From the IMG/VR virus record IMGVR_UViG_3300020450_000118, positions 1 through 21,067 of that record: 21,067 bases of DNA, one strand, 5' to 3'. The position numbers and the translations under genes were made by a program. Origin of the DNA: a virus. The notes under the pieces are model-generated. The model had not been told where the DNA came from. It did not search any database and saw only the letters and a program-made list of their open reading frames with translations. Positions 4,435-16,300 of this stretch are shown one piece after another (position 1 is the stretch's first letter; each line of letters opens with the position of its first letter).

Positions 4435-4580
4435 TGGCAAAAGCAACGCAAGGGGCATGGGGGACCGTCCAACTCGTCTCGATGCCCAAAAAAACTCGTC
4501 AAGGACGCTCGGCTAACACACTCCTATCCGCAACTTCTCGCAATAAAGCAAAAAAGAAGTACCGAGGACAAGGAAAATAG
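4434..4580 (+). CDS. Tiny strongly basic conserved protein, 48 aa
   Basis: A 48-aa protein with eight Lys, four Arg and no Asp or Glu. Its order is MAKATQGAWGTVQLVS, then MPKKTRQGRSANTLLSATSR, then a Lys-rich end (NKAKKKYRGQGK). I recognise very similar short ORFs at this place in other T4-like cyanophages, where they are unannotated. The charge suggests binding to DNA, RNA or an acidic protein; the tail has the look of a ribosomal protein, but that is only an impression. The start overlaps the preceding stop, so translation is coupled. Its codons are more GC-rich (CTC, TCG, CGC, GGG) than those of its neighbours. A strong terminator follows directly. Confidence 0.75.
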   Translation: MAKATQGAWGTVQLVSMPKKTRQGRSANTLLSATSRNKAKKKYRGQGK

Positions 4581-4583
4581 ATT

Positions 4584-4609
4584 AAGAGGGGGAGCAATCC
4601 CCTTTTTTT
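4584..4609 (+). terminator. Strong rho-independent terminator
   Basis: AGGGGG (4587-4592) pairs with TCCCCT (4598-4603), with one G-T pair next to the 5-base loop, and can extend through flanking A-T pairs. A run of seven T follows (4603-4609). It ends the P3 transcript after the basic protein and separates early-type genes from the late baseplate block. Confidence 0.9.
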
Positions 4610-4639
4610 ATTGTTAAATAGTAAAAACATACTAAAATT

Positions 4640-4786
4640 ATGGAAGATTCCAAAAAGAAGATGTTAAGAGAGGTTTCCCATGACCGTCTTACTCCTAAAA
4701 AACGTGATGATTTAGTACAAAGTGAAATATTTGGTGATTTTGAAGAGGATGAACTTGATTATGACGACCAAATGATGATTATTTGA
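4640..4786 (+). CDS. Small acidic hypothetical protein, 48 aa
   Basis: A 48-aa ORF with a basic start (MEDSKKKMLREVSHDRLTPKK) and a very acidic end (FGDFEEDELDYDD). It is predicted helical at the N-terminus, with no membrane segment. I do not recognise it with certainty. It lies alone between a strong terminator and the late promoter of gp25. GTTAAATA at 4613-4620 is a weak resemblance to the late promoter and could drive it. No clear Shine-Dalgarno. Confidence 0.55.
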   Translation: MEDSKKKMLREVSHDRLTPKKRDDLVQSEIFGDFEEDELDYDDQMMII

Positions 4787-4805
4787 AACAATCATTTATA
4801 ATCCT

Positions 4806-4814
4806 TAATAAATA
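4806..4814 (+). promoter_or_regulatory. Late-promoter-like TAATAAATA upstream of gp25
   Basis: TAATAAATA ends 21 bases before the GTG start of gp25. The wider 12-mer TTAATAAATAAA is shared exactly with the site before gp8. It resembles the T4 late promoter TATAAATA, used by the gp55 sigma factor with gp33 and the sliding clamp. Confidence 0.65.
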
Positions 4815-4835
4815 AAAGATAATCGCCGTATTAGT

Positions 4836-5237
4836 GTGCCAATAGAACGGGTAAGTCAAGGTTTTAAAGATATAAGTATGACCTTTCAGTCTAATCCACT
4901 GAATGATGACCTTATTGCGATTAAAAATGAAAACGCAATTGCCCGTTCTTTGCGTAATATTGTTTTTACAACACCTGGAGAGAAGTTCTTTAACCAGTCT
5001 TTTGGTTCAAGGATCACTGAATCTCTTTTTGAGAACATAGATGAGATTACTGCTACCATTATTGTTGATGAAATTCGTCAATCAATTGATAATTACGAAC
5101 CAAGGGTAGAAGTAGATGATGTAAGAGCATTTCCTAATTATGAAAACAACAGTTTTGATGTAACTATTACATATGATGTGATTGGATCAGAGATTCCAAC
5201 ACAAGAATTACAGTTTGTTTTGCAATCTAGTAGATAA
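4836..5237 (+). CDS. gp25: Baseplate wedge protein gp25
   Basis: Member of the GPW/gp25 family, a conserved core piece of contractile-tail baseplates; once called lysozyme-like, but thought to be structural. It is 133 aa, almost the same as T4 gp25. Visible support: ARSLRNIVFTTPGEKFFNQ (about residues 36-54) followed by FGSRITESLFE matches the family pattern of R.l.n.l.T..GE...n..fGs.i...LFE. The family-typical Glu-Pro-Arg occurs at 88-90 (NYEPRVEV). It starts with GTG and has no visible Shine-Dalgarno. The stop codon is two bases from the start of gp6, with which gp25 forms the inner wedge together with gp53 in T4. A late-type promoter lies just upstream. Confidence 0.93.
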   Translation: MPIERVSQGFKDISMTFQSNPLNDDLIAIKNENAIARSLRNIVFTTPGEKFFNQSFGSRITESLFENIDEITATIIVDEIRQSIDNYEPRVEVDDVRAFPNYENNSFDVTITYDVIGSEIPTQELQFVLQSSR

Positions 5238-5239
5238 AG

Positions 5240-7294
5240 ATGCCATTAGCCAATTTTTCTAACTTGGATTTTGACCAAGTTAAGTCAACTTTACAAGAAT
5301 ATCTTAAATCCAACTCGAATTTCACGGATTATGACTTCGAGGGATCTAACCTGTCAACAATTTTAGATGTTTTAGCATATAATACCTACATTACTTCATA
5401 CAATGCCAACATGGTAACGAATGAAGTGTTCATCGATACTGCAACTTTAAGAAAAAACATAGTTTCACTAGCAAGAAACATAGGTTATACACCACGCCCA
5501 AGGCAAGCAGCACGGGCAACAGTATCTTTCTTTATTGATACTAGTGGAATTACCCCTATACCTGCTTCTCTGACTCTTAAGAAGGGTCCAGTTGCAGCAT
5601 CGGCAAATGCATTTGGTGGGCAATCTTTTATTTTTTCAATTTTAAGTGATATTACTGTTCCTGTTTTAAACGGAATTGCAACTTTTGATGATATTGAGGT
5701 TTATGAGGGAACTTTATTAACTCAAACTTATACTTATTCAGCAAGAGTACCAAATCAGAAATTTATTTTACCAAATATTGGTGTTGATACTGATTTAATC
5801 GCAGTTTCAGTAAAACCAACCGAAGCTTCAGCAACAGAAACGAAATATAGTTCACAAGATAGTCTTTTTGACGTAAAATCTGAGTCAAAAGTTTATTTTT
5901 TACAAGAAATTGAAGATGAAAGGTATGAAATATTTTTTGGAGATGGAATTTTTGGAAAAGCACTTGAAGATGGTAATTTTATAACAATTAATTACATAAC
6001 TTCTAGTGGTGATGCTGCAAATGGAGTAAGTTCTTTCAATTTTTCAGGAAGAATTCAATATACACGTAATGCAAACACTTATAATGTTACAACTGGCATT
6101 TCTTTGCTTACAACTGGCATAGTTGCTTCGGGTGGAGAGACAATTGAGTCTGTAGAGTCAGTTAGAAAATTTGCTCCACGAATTTATGCTTCTCAAAACA
6201 GAGCAATTACTGCAAATGACTATGAATCACTAATTCCAGCAAAAATTTATCCCGAAACAGAGTCAATTTCTGTTTTTGGAGGTGAAGATCTAATTCCACC
6301 ACAATTTGGAAAAGTGTTTATTAGCATAAAACCCAAAACTGGTGATTTTCTTCCTAATTTGGTCAAAGAACAGTTAAAATTGAAATTAAAGAAGTATGCA
6401 GTAGCAGGAATTGTCCCTGAAATACTTGATTTAAAGTATCTTTACCTTGAAGCAGATTCAAAAGTATATTTTAACTCAAATCTTGCAGAATCTGCAGAAT
6501 CTGTTTCTAGTATTATTCAAAATAATGCTAACAAGTATGCAGAATCCACTGAGATGAATAAGTATGGTGCTAGATTTAAATATAGTAAGTTCTTATCTCT
6601 TATTGATAACAGTAATGAATCTGTAACTTCTAATATTACAACAATCATTATGAGAAGGGATTTGAGAGTTGTATTAAATTCTTTTGCAGAATATTCTATT
6701 GGTTTTGGTAATGAATTTTATATTAAAAGAATGGGTGGTTATAATATTAAATCATCTGCATTTAGAATAGCTGGAATATTGAGTGATGTTTATATTGCGG
6801 ATATTCCCAATACAAATAAGTTAAATGGATCTTTATTCTTATTTTCTGTTCCTTCAATAGATTCAACATCTCCTACTATTTTGAAAAGAAATGTTGGAAC
6901 AATTGATTATAAGAAAGGGGTTGTTACTCTTAATCCAATTAATATACAATCTGGAATGATAAAAGATGGTCAAACTGTTATTGAAATATCAGCATGTCCT
7001 CTTTCTAATGATGTTATTGGATTACAGGATCTTTATTTGCAACTAGATATTAATAACAGTAACTTTGAAATGGTTGTTGATGAAATTGCTTCTGGATTAG
7101 ATCCTTCTGGTTCTAATTACATTACTTCTTCAAGTTATGCGAATGGCAGTTTAGTTCGTCCTGGTGGACGTAATGGTGCTATAACAGCAGGATCTGTTAT
7201 AACTCCTACCACAACCACAGCACGTCCTACTAGTGGTTCTACTAGTGGTTCTACTGGTGGTTCTACTGGTGGTTCTACTGGTGGTGGTTACTAA
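5240..7294 (+). CDS. gp6: Baseplate wedge protein gp6 (baseplate J-like)
   Basis: 684 aa, close to the 660 of T4 gp6, which forms the continuous ring linking baseplate wedges. The N-terminus (SNLDFDQVKSTLQEYLKSN, then DFEGSNLSTILDVLAYNTY and NMVTNEVFIDTATLR) is the typical gp6 opening. The middle carries the baseplate J-like section (YEIFFGDGIFGKAL at about residues 228-241; RKFAPRIYASQNRAITANDYE at about 312-332). The last 29 residues are a low-complexity Thr, Ser and Gly tail encoded by a 12-base tandem repeat, not expected in T4 gp6 and perhaps flexible or variable. It follows gp25 with a two-base gap. Its TAA stop is the beginning of the late-promoter motif of the next gene. Confidence 0.93.
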   Translation: MPLANFSNLDFDQVKSTLQEYLKSNSNFTDYDFEGSNLSTILDVLAYNTYITSYNANMVTNEVFIDTATLRKNIVSLARNIGYTPRPRQAARATVSFFIDTSGITPIPASLTLKKGPVAASANAFGGQSFIFSILSDITVPVLNGIATFDDIEVYEGTLLTQTYTYSARVPNQKFILPNIGVDTDLIAVSVKPTEASATETKYSSQDSLFDVKSESKVYFLQEIEDERYEIFFGDGIFGKALEDGNFITINYITSSGDAANGVSSFNFSGRIQYTRNANTYNVTTGISLLTTGIVASGGETIESVESVRKFAPRIYASQNRAITANDYESLIPAKIYPETESISVFGGEDLIPPQFGKVFISIKPKTGDFLPNLVKEQLKLKLKKYAVAGIVPEILDLKYLYLEADSKVYFNSNLAESAESVSSIIQNNANKYAESTEMNKYGARFKYSKFLSLIDNSNESVTSNITTIIMRRDLRVVLNSFAEYSIGFGNEFYIKRMGGYNIKSSAFRIAGILSDVYIADIPNTNKLNGSLFLFSVPSIDSTSPTILKRNVGTIDYKKGVVTLNPINIQSGMIKDGQTVIEISACPLSNDVIGLQDLYLQLDINNSNFEMVVDEIASGLDPSGSNYITSSSYANGSLVRPGGRNGAITAGSVITPTTTTARPTSGSTSGSTGGSTGGSTGGGY
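7229..7288 (+). repeat. 12-bp tandem repeat encoding the gp6 tail
   Basis: Four full units and one partial of ACT(A/G)GTGGTTCT lie end to end, with the first two units reading AGT and the others GGT in the middle. Twelve bases is four codons, so gains or losses by slippage keep the frame and change only the length of the TSGS/TGGS tail. Confidence 0.85.
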
Positions 7295-7300
7295 TAAATA
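7292..7300 (+). promoter_or_regulatory. Late-promoter-like TAATAAATA overlapping the gp6 stop
   Basis: The first three bases are the gp6 stop codon. The motif is identical to those before gp25 and gp8, and ends 48 bases before the start of the giant gene. Confidence 0.6.
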
Positions 7301-7348
7301 TTAAGCATGATAAGTTCTTCAACCTACTAAGATAGAATAACATATAAA

Positions 7349-10300
7349 ATGTCTACAAAAAGAATTCAGTTTAATAACGTCGTTCAAAATCAGCTTCCTG
7401 GATATGTCAGATCAGACTATCCATTAGTTGCTGAATTTTTAAAGTCATATTATCAAGGACAGGAATATCAAGGTGGACCAATCGACTTGGTTCAGAATAT
7501 TGATCAATATACAAAAGTTAGTGAACAGGTTGGTCTTACTGACCATGTTGGATTAGGTGCTTCTATAGGTGTTGTTAATGACACCATTCAAGTTGATATG
7601 AAAAAGAATCCAACAGGAACTTTGGGATTTCCAAATTCTTATGGGTTGTTGAAAATTAATAATGAAATTATTACATATACTGGAATAACTACTTTTGCTT
7701 TTACTGGGTGTGTTAGAGGTTTTGTAGGAGTTAGTTCATATAAAAGTGATATTAATCCAGAACAATTAGTATTTGAATCTACATCTGCACAAGAGCATGA
7801 TAAGGGAGATTCTATACAAAATCTCAGTTCTCTTTTTCTTAAAGAATTTTTAGTCAAAACTAAACACCAACTTACTCCTGGATTTGAATCAAGAAAATTA
7901 TCATCAGATCTAGATCAAAATATTTTTATAAAACAATCAAAAGACTTTTATTTAAGTAAAGGTACTGATAGAGGTTTTGAGATTTTATTTAAAGCTTTAT
8001 ATAATGAAAATGTAAAAATTATAAGACCATCTGAATTTCTTTTTACACCATCTAATGCAGATTATAAGATTACTAAAGATTTTGTTGTAGAGCCAATATC
8101 TGGTGATCCAATGAATCTTGAGTTATCTACATTATATCAAGATGCGTATAAAGGAGAGAATATTGAGAAAGCATATGCTCCCATAACTCATGTTGAACCA
8201 ATTAATGTTAGTGCTGGAACTACATTTTATAAATTAAGTATTGATGCTGGATATAATAGAGATTCTAGAGTAGATGGTGCTACATATGGAACTTTTGTTA
8301 CTCCTCCTAGAACAAGAGTTATTGGAGAGGTGGGTGCTGGTATTACTTTTGTTGATGTAGACTCAACAGTTGGGTTTGGATCTATTGGAGAATTATATTT
8401 CAAATATATTGATAATACTGTAGGTGTTAGTTCTTATACGTCAAAAAGTTTAACTCAATTTTTTGGACTTACTGGAATTGGAAAGACTATTTTAAGTGGT
8501 GAAACTATTGGTATTAATACCTTTGCATATGGAAAATCTGTTGTAAATTTTGATGAAATAATTGAAGTAAGAATTACATCAGTTATAGACACTCTTGATT
8601 ATAACGATGCTAATTGTCTTTATGGAAAAGGTGATACTGTAAAAATAAAAACTTTAGGGATTGGGGATACTGGATTTAAAGTAAAAGAATGGTTTTATAA
8701 TGTTGCTGCTGTATATCAGGTTGAAAAAATTGATATTAAAGATATATCAGATTTTACTTATGAAATAACTTTAACAACTGATCATGATTTTAAAGTTGGA
8801 GATAAATCCGTTGCTGTTCTTGTTGGTAGTGATGGTAGAAACTTACCAGTATCAGATATAACACAATTAACATCTTCAAGATCTTTTATTATAAAAGGTC
8901 AAGGTGAAATTAATAGGGTTTTGGATTATACAATAGAAAGGCAAATTTTAAAATCAAATGCTATAAATTTTCCAGAGGCATCTTCATATTCTACAAATAT
9001 ACAAAATGTATATAAAGAAAAGAATACTGAAAAATTATTAATAGCATCTCCATCTATTCCAACTTATGGATCTCAGTCACTTGGTGTTAGTGATGGTAAA
9101 ATTGTCTTTAGTGGAAGTTTTAGTGGTGATGAATATGAAGTCATAACAAATGCAACAACTACTCCTTCTGGAGTTCCTATTTTTGATCATGGTTTCTATA
9201 CTGGTGATGCGATTTACTATACACCACAGATAATTAATGATGCTTATGTGGATCCCACTAGTGAAACATCTATAGATAATTTTGTTGTTAAATCATCTTT
9301 GATGGATGAGGGTCTTTATTTTGTAAAGAGGATAAATGAAACAACACTTAAATTTGCAAAAAGTGGTTCAGATCTTTATAATGAAAAATTTATCAATATT
9401 GATAATGATGGATCAAGAACTGGTATTGTAACTGATAATAAAATATCACCATTTAAATTTAATAATAAAACTTTAACCTCTCAAAAAATATTAAGAGAAG
9501 TATGCCCACCAGATAATACAGGCACATTATATGAAACTACACCTGGTCATACTGGTATATTGGTAAATGGTGTAGAAATATTAAATTACAAATCTTTTGA
9601 TCAGGTTCATTATGGAGAACTTAAGAGTATAGATGTTCTTGCAAATGGAAGAAATTATGATGTAATTAACCCACCATTCTTACATATTAAAGATTCTGTT
9701 GGAACTGGAGCAACTGGATACGTTGCTGTAGAAGGAGAATTAAAAGATATTAGAATTATTGATCCAGGATTTGATTATCAAGAAACACCTACAGTAAAAA
9801 TTACTGGTGGTAATGGATCAGGAGCTCGTGTTTCTGTAAATATGCAATCTATAGAGCATTCTGTTTCTTTTGAATCAGATTCTCCTAGAATAGGTCTTGA
9901 AACAGATTCTTCATTACCTTCTACAATTGGATTTACCACATATCATAAATTAAAAAATGCAGAAGAAGTTATATACGTTACAAATAATCAAGAGGTTGTT
10001 GGTGGGTTAACTACCAGTTCAACTTACTTTGCTGCTCTTGTTGGTACTGGGGGAACAACCATTAGACTTCATAAAGATGAAGCAGGTGTTCTTGCAGGTA
10101 TTAATACTATTGCATTAACATCTAAAGGAATAGGTAAACACTTTATAAAATCCGTTACTAAAAAATCAATAGTTGAATCTATCAATATAATTTCTGGTGG
10201 GAGTGGATATCAAAATAAAAAAAGAACTGCTACATCTTCAGGTATAGACACATCTTTAAATTGTATTAATATTACAAACCATGATTATCAATCTGGAGAA

Positions 10301-13300
10301 ATTGTCAAATATACTTGTGATGGGACACCAATAGCAGGTCTTACGACTGATACTGATTTTTATATTACTAAGAAAAATGATGATAGTTTCTATCTATCAA
10401 GTGTTGGAGTAGGAACAACTGCTAGCGATTTCTATCATAAAACTAAACAGTATAGATCTCTTACTTCTATTGGAGTTGGAACTCATACCTTTAACTATCA
10501 AGATATTAGTGTAAGTATTACTGGAGATGTTGGTATTAATTCAGTAGGGTCTGAAACTTTTGAACTTAAAGTTCAACCTATAGTTAGAGGTGAAATAACA
10601 TCTATTCATCTATCAAATAATGGTGTTGGATATGGTTCATCTGAAATTATTAATTTCGTTAGAGAACCAGAGGTAACTTTATTATCTGGATCTGATGCAC
10701 AAATAACTCCTATTGTTAGTGGTGGAAAAATTATTGAAGTTGTTGTAGAAAATAAAGGTACTGGTTATAACTCCCCACCAAACTTACAAATAAATGGTGA
10801 TGGTGTAGGATGTGTTATAACACCTATTTTAAAGATACATGATCTTAATGGAAATGAATCCTCTGTTGGTATAGGAACAACAATTAATTATGTTTTAGAA
10901 TCTGTTAATATAATTCATGAAGGAGCTGGATATAGTCAGGATACTACATCAATATCAGTTATAAATTCTGGATCGGATTGCAAAACTCGTTCTAATACTC
11001 AAAAATGGAATGTTAATTTATTTGAAAAATATTATCAAACTCAACAAATTTCTGATGATGATGGAATTATAAAAGATGGTAATATTCAACTACAATATAA
11101 TCACTTATATGCTCCTAGAAAATTAAGACAAACTGTTTATTCTACTAATCAAGAGGGTCAATCTTTATATGGTGAACCTGATTTAAGAAAAGTTAATGGG
11201 CAAGAAGTTCCATCAGATAATCATTCTCCAATTATTGGTTGGGCATACGATGGTAATCCAATATATGGACCTTATGGTTATGTAAAGAAAGCAGGTGGTA
11301 CAGTAACTCAGATGAAATCTGGGTATGTTGAAGAAGCTTTAATTAAGGAAAATAGACCACCTTTAAATGTTTTTCCTGCAGGATTCTTTACTGATGACTT
11401 TACATATAAAGCAGTAAGTGATGAAACTGTTTTAGATGAAAATAATGGAAGATTTTGCGTTACTCCACAGTATCCAAATGGAACTTATGCATACTTTGCG
11501 ACAATTGATGATTCTGGTTCCGAACAAGGTGGACAATTTAATACATTTAAATTACCAGTTTTTCCTTACCTAATAGGTAAAAATTATTATTCAACTCCAA
11601 ATGACTTTAATTTATTAACATCCTCAAATCAAGATGATTATAATTTAGAAAATACTAAATGGTGTAGAAATACTAGTCCTTATAATTTAATCTATAATAA
11701 TAAGGCGTATTACCCATATATGCCTCTTCCAAATAATTTATCCCAAACTATTGATGTTGTAGGAACTCAACCTGGTGTTTTAGAAAGTATTGGAATTGAA
11801 ACGGGTGGTAGGAATTATCAGATTGGTGATAAAGTAATATTTGATAATATTAATACTAAAGGTAGAGATGCTGCTTCAAAAGTTTCAAGACTTCTTGGTA
11901 AATCTGTAAGTAGTGTAAGTGCTGCTACTAGTAGCATAACCAACATAGAAATATATCCATCAGATCAGAAAGGAATTTATAGTATTGTTTCTACAGAACC
12001 TCATGAATGGGTTAATAGAGATATTATTACAGTTACTGGATTATCTACAACTTCTTCCGAAATTGGTGGTGTTTATAACGCTGGAATTACCTCCACTAAA
12101 CTTAGTGTAACTGGATTAGGAACTACTGCTGTTGCTATTGGTACTGATGGTGCTACAGGTATAGTAACTCATATTGATGTTCGTGGAGATTTATCAAAAC
12201 TTCAATCTAATGATCTTCTTGGAATAGGAACAGAAACTTTAAAATTATTAAATGTAGAACCTATTCTTTCTAGAATTAGAGTTCTTAGAGCTGCTAATGG
12301 TGTTACGGGAGTTTCTCATACAGTAACTTCTGAAATTCTTGAAAAACCTAGAAGACTTACTATTAATTCTGGATTTAGTTCAGATTATGAATATAGAGTA
12401 AATCAGCAAGTTTATTTTAATCCTGTTGATTCTGTTGGTTTAGGTACAAGATCTGGAGTTGGTATTGGTACTACAATTGTATTCAGTAATCCTGGAATTG
12501 GATTAACTCAAAAGTTTATTCAAACAAAAGCAATTTATCTTCCTCATCATGGATTGAAGACTGGTGATAAATTGACATATTCTCCCAATCAAGGAGAAGG
12601 TCTTAATATTAGGTGGGATGGATCAGACGCTGTTTATACAGGTATTAATACATTAACAAATGGTCAAACACTTTATGCTGCTGCCATCACTGAAGACTTA
12701 ATAGGCATATCTACTGTTAAGGTTGGTTTAGGTAGTACAGGTACTTTTGTAGGTATTGCAAGCACACAGAGGGGTAGTACAACAGTATTCTTCTCTGGTT
12801 TAGGTACTGGTGTCTATCATAGCTTTAAGACTAATTATGATGTTATTACTGGAGAAATACGTAAAGTCACTGCTACAGTTTCAACTGGTGAAACTCATGG
12901 TTTATTAAACTATGAAAATGTTTATATGAATGTTGTTTCTGGTCTTACAACAACAGTTAGTGTTAAGTATAATGATTATAATAGAAGAATGATAATTGAT
13001 CCAAAATCATTTATTGCTTCTGGAATCAATACTACTACTAATACGATTACAATAAACGATCATGGTTATAATACTGGGGATAAAATAATTCACACATCTT
13101 CCATCCCATCAGGAGGTTTGGTTGATAATGAAATTTATTACATTATAAAAGTTGATAGTGATAGTTTTAAATTATGCAAAACTGATTTTGGATCCAAACA
13201 ACCAAAACCATCTGTAGTTGGAATTACTAGTACTTCTATAGGAACAATAAATGCTATCAATCCACCTATAAAAGTCTATAAGAATTCTACTGTTGAATTT

Positions 13301-16300
13301 GATCTTACAGACTCCTCTTTGGGATATAATGTACAAACTACAAATTATCCAGCGTTTGCATTTAATTTCTATACTGATGAGAATTTAACAAAACAATGGG
13401 ATACTTCTCCACAATCCAATACTTTTAATGTTACAAGAAATGGAACTATAGGTGTATCTACTGATGCTAAAGTGACTTTATCTGTTACTAAAGATATTCC
13501 AGAAGTTTTATATTATACTTTAGATCCTGTTTTTGAAAGCACACTACCACTTATTAAAAAGGAAATATCGGTAGATATTGGAGTTTTATCTGGAAATGAA
13601 ATACAACTTAGTGATAGTCTTTATAATGGTAAACAAGTTGTAACAATAGGTGCAACTAATCAATTCTCATATACATTAAAAGATGCTCCTGAAAGAACCT
13701 CATATGGTACTACATCGTTCGTATCTTATGAAACTGATAGTCCAACCGCATATGGTGCAATTGCAGATTTTGAGATAAACAATCCTGGCACAAACTATTA
13801 TAATCTTCCTGGTATTTCTACAATTAATAGTGAGATTGGTTATGGGTGTATTATTGAAGCTAAGAGTACTTCAGTTGGAAAAATTAAAAAATTAAAAGTT
13901 AAAGATATTGGGTATGATTTCCCATCAGATACAACTATAAAACCTGATGCTGCTTTACCTCAGATTATTAAAATAGAATCTTTAATGTCTATTGAATCTA
14001 TTGGAATAACTTCTTTTGGAAGAGGATATATTTCTGCACCAGATTTAATTCTTATTGATGGAAAAACTGATAAACCAGTTTTAGATGCTGATTTAAAATA
14101 TACTTTAGGAAATCCACAAATAGAAATTTTAAAGAATACTAAAGGTATTAGTAATACACCACCTACAATTATTACAGATAAGAATAGTAATGGTATTGGA
14201 ATAGCTACTGTTGGGTTTAATACAGAAAATTATGATGTAACAGTACAATTATCTGTTGGATTTAGTACTGCTGATACATTCCCAATTGCTGTTGGTGATA
14301 AAGTCTTTATAGAAGGTGTTGGTGTAGGAGTTGGTACGACTTCAAGAGGATATAATTCTTCAGCATATGATTATAAACTTTTTGAAATAACAGCAGTTGA
14401 TCAAAATTATGGGGGAATTGGTACAGTTACATATAATCTTTCCAATTACTTTACTGGATTAGCACCTGGTATGTCAGCAGGAACATTTGATTTTGTTAAT
14501 TCTTCTGGAAGAATTGTTCCCCAGAAATTCATGCCCACTTTTAATATTAAATTGAAACCTAATGATTTTTCTGAAAATGAGATAGTTACTGGATCTATTA
14601 GTAGTACTAGAGGAAATGTTGAAAATTGGAATCCAGATACTGGTATTCTAAGGGTTACTAATACAGATGGATTTGTAAGTAATGATATTATAAAAGGATT
14701 AACTTCAGGTACTCAAGGACTTGCTTCATCTATAAAAACTTTTGATGCTTACATTAAATTAAATGCAACTTCAAGAGTAGAGAGGGGATGGGAAACTGAT
14801 TCTGGATTCTTTAATACACATATTCAAAGAATACAGGATAGTGATTATTATCAAAATCTTTCTTATTCAGTAAGTTCTAGAATTGATATGGAAACATGGG
14901 ATGATCCAGTTTCTACTTTAAATCATACATTAGGATTTAAAAAATTCTCTAATTATCAATTAGAATCAACTTCTTCTGCTAGAGTAGGATTGTCTACAGA
15001 ATTATCTGATGTTTCTGTAGTAAATGATCTTTATGGTATTGGTAATTTAAATTGTGTATATGATTTTGATTTAGTAACTGAAAACTCTTTTGATATTAAT
15101 GTTGATGATTCTGTTTCTGACCAAATAACTTTCTCAAGTAGAATTCTTGAGGATTATTCTGAATCTATTGGAAATAGAGTAGTATCCATAGATGATTTTA
15201 GTAGTACTTTTAATAGTAATCCTAGAGCTACAAGATTCTCTACTATTAGTAGATTTAGTTTGTCAGAAAGAAGAGCATTAAAGTATATTACTTACGTAAG
15301 GGATAAAAGATTTGGTGCTCAAAGACAATTGATGATCGTTGATATTATTCATGATACTACTCAGGGATATATCAATCAATATGGAAGAGTTGAATCTGTT
15401 TATGATCAGGGAGATTTTGATTTTGCTATTTCTGGTAGTGAAGGTCAATTAAATTTCTATCCTGTAAAATATTCTGTTAATGATTATTTTGTTGCTAGTC
15501 TTTCTTACAATTTAGATGATAATTTATTAAGTACTGGTAGTACTGTTATTGGTCCTTCTTTAGTTGATTCGGAGAGTGCTGCAATTGGCACTGGGGTTGC
15601 ATCTACTACTATTGTTGGTATTGCAAGCACTTATAGATCTGCAAAAGTTATTATTAATATTAATCCAGATATTAGTGGTAAGGAGCATGAATTTAATCAA
15701 TTGAATATTATTCATAATGATGATGAAGTTGATATAATGGAGTATGGAAGATTGACAACTGTTAATACTCCAGAATCAATTGGTGGATTGGGTACTTATC
15801 GTGGTTATATTGATGGGTCTATTTTAAAAGTTGATTTTATTCCTAATTCTAGTGTGGGTATAGGAACAACTGGTGTTATTAATACCATTGTTGTTGGTAT
15901 GGCAGATTCTACTTCTACAGGTATTGGAACAGTTGATCTTAAACATGCAAGGTTAGAATCTAGAACAACTGCTATTGATTCTTCTTCATCACCAGGAATT
16001 ACTACTATTGGTGAATATCCTTCAGATTATGAATCTGCTTATGGAACTATTCAGGTTACTGATGCAACAAACCAAGTTTATTCTATGTTTGAATTTGCTG
16101 TAGTTACTGATTATGTTGATGGATCTACGACAGAAACATATGATGTAGAATTTGCTAATGTATCTTCTGGAGTTTCTCCATCTGGATTAGGAACTTTTGG
16201 AACAAAAGTATCTTCTGCAGGAACTGTTTCCTTACTCTTTACTCCTATCGCAAGTATTAATGCACAAGTAAATGTGTATATGAATGCTATACGAATACAG

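Noticed and set aside
5763-5963. Antisense frame of 66 codons inside gp6
   Set aside because: It lies opposite a certain gene, is made of low-complexity Leu and Gln runs, and has no ribosome binding site. The same reasoning removes antisense frames at 7639-7857 and 17297-17548 and a same-strand shadow frame at 16437-16721.
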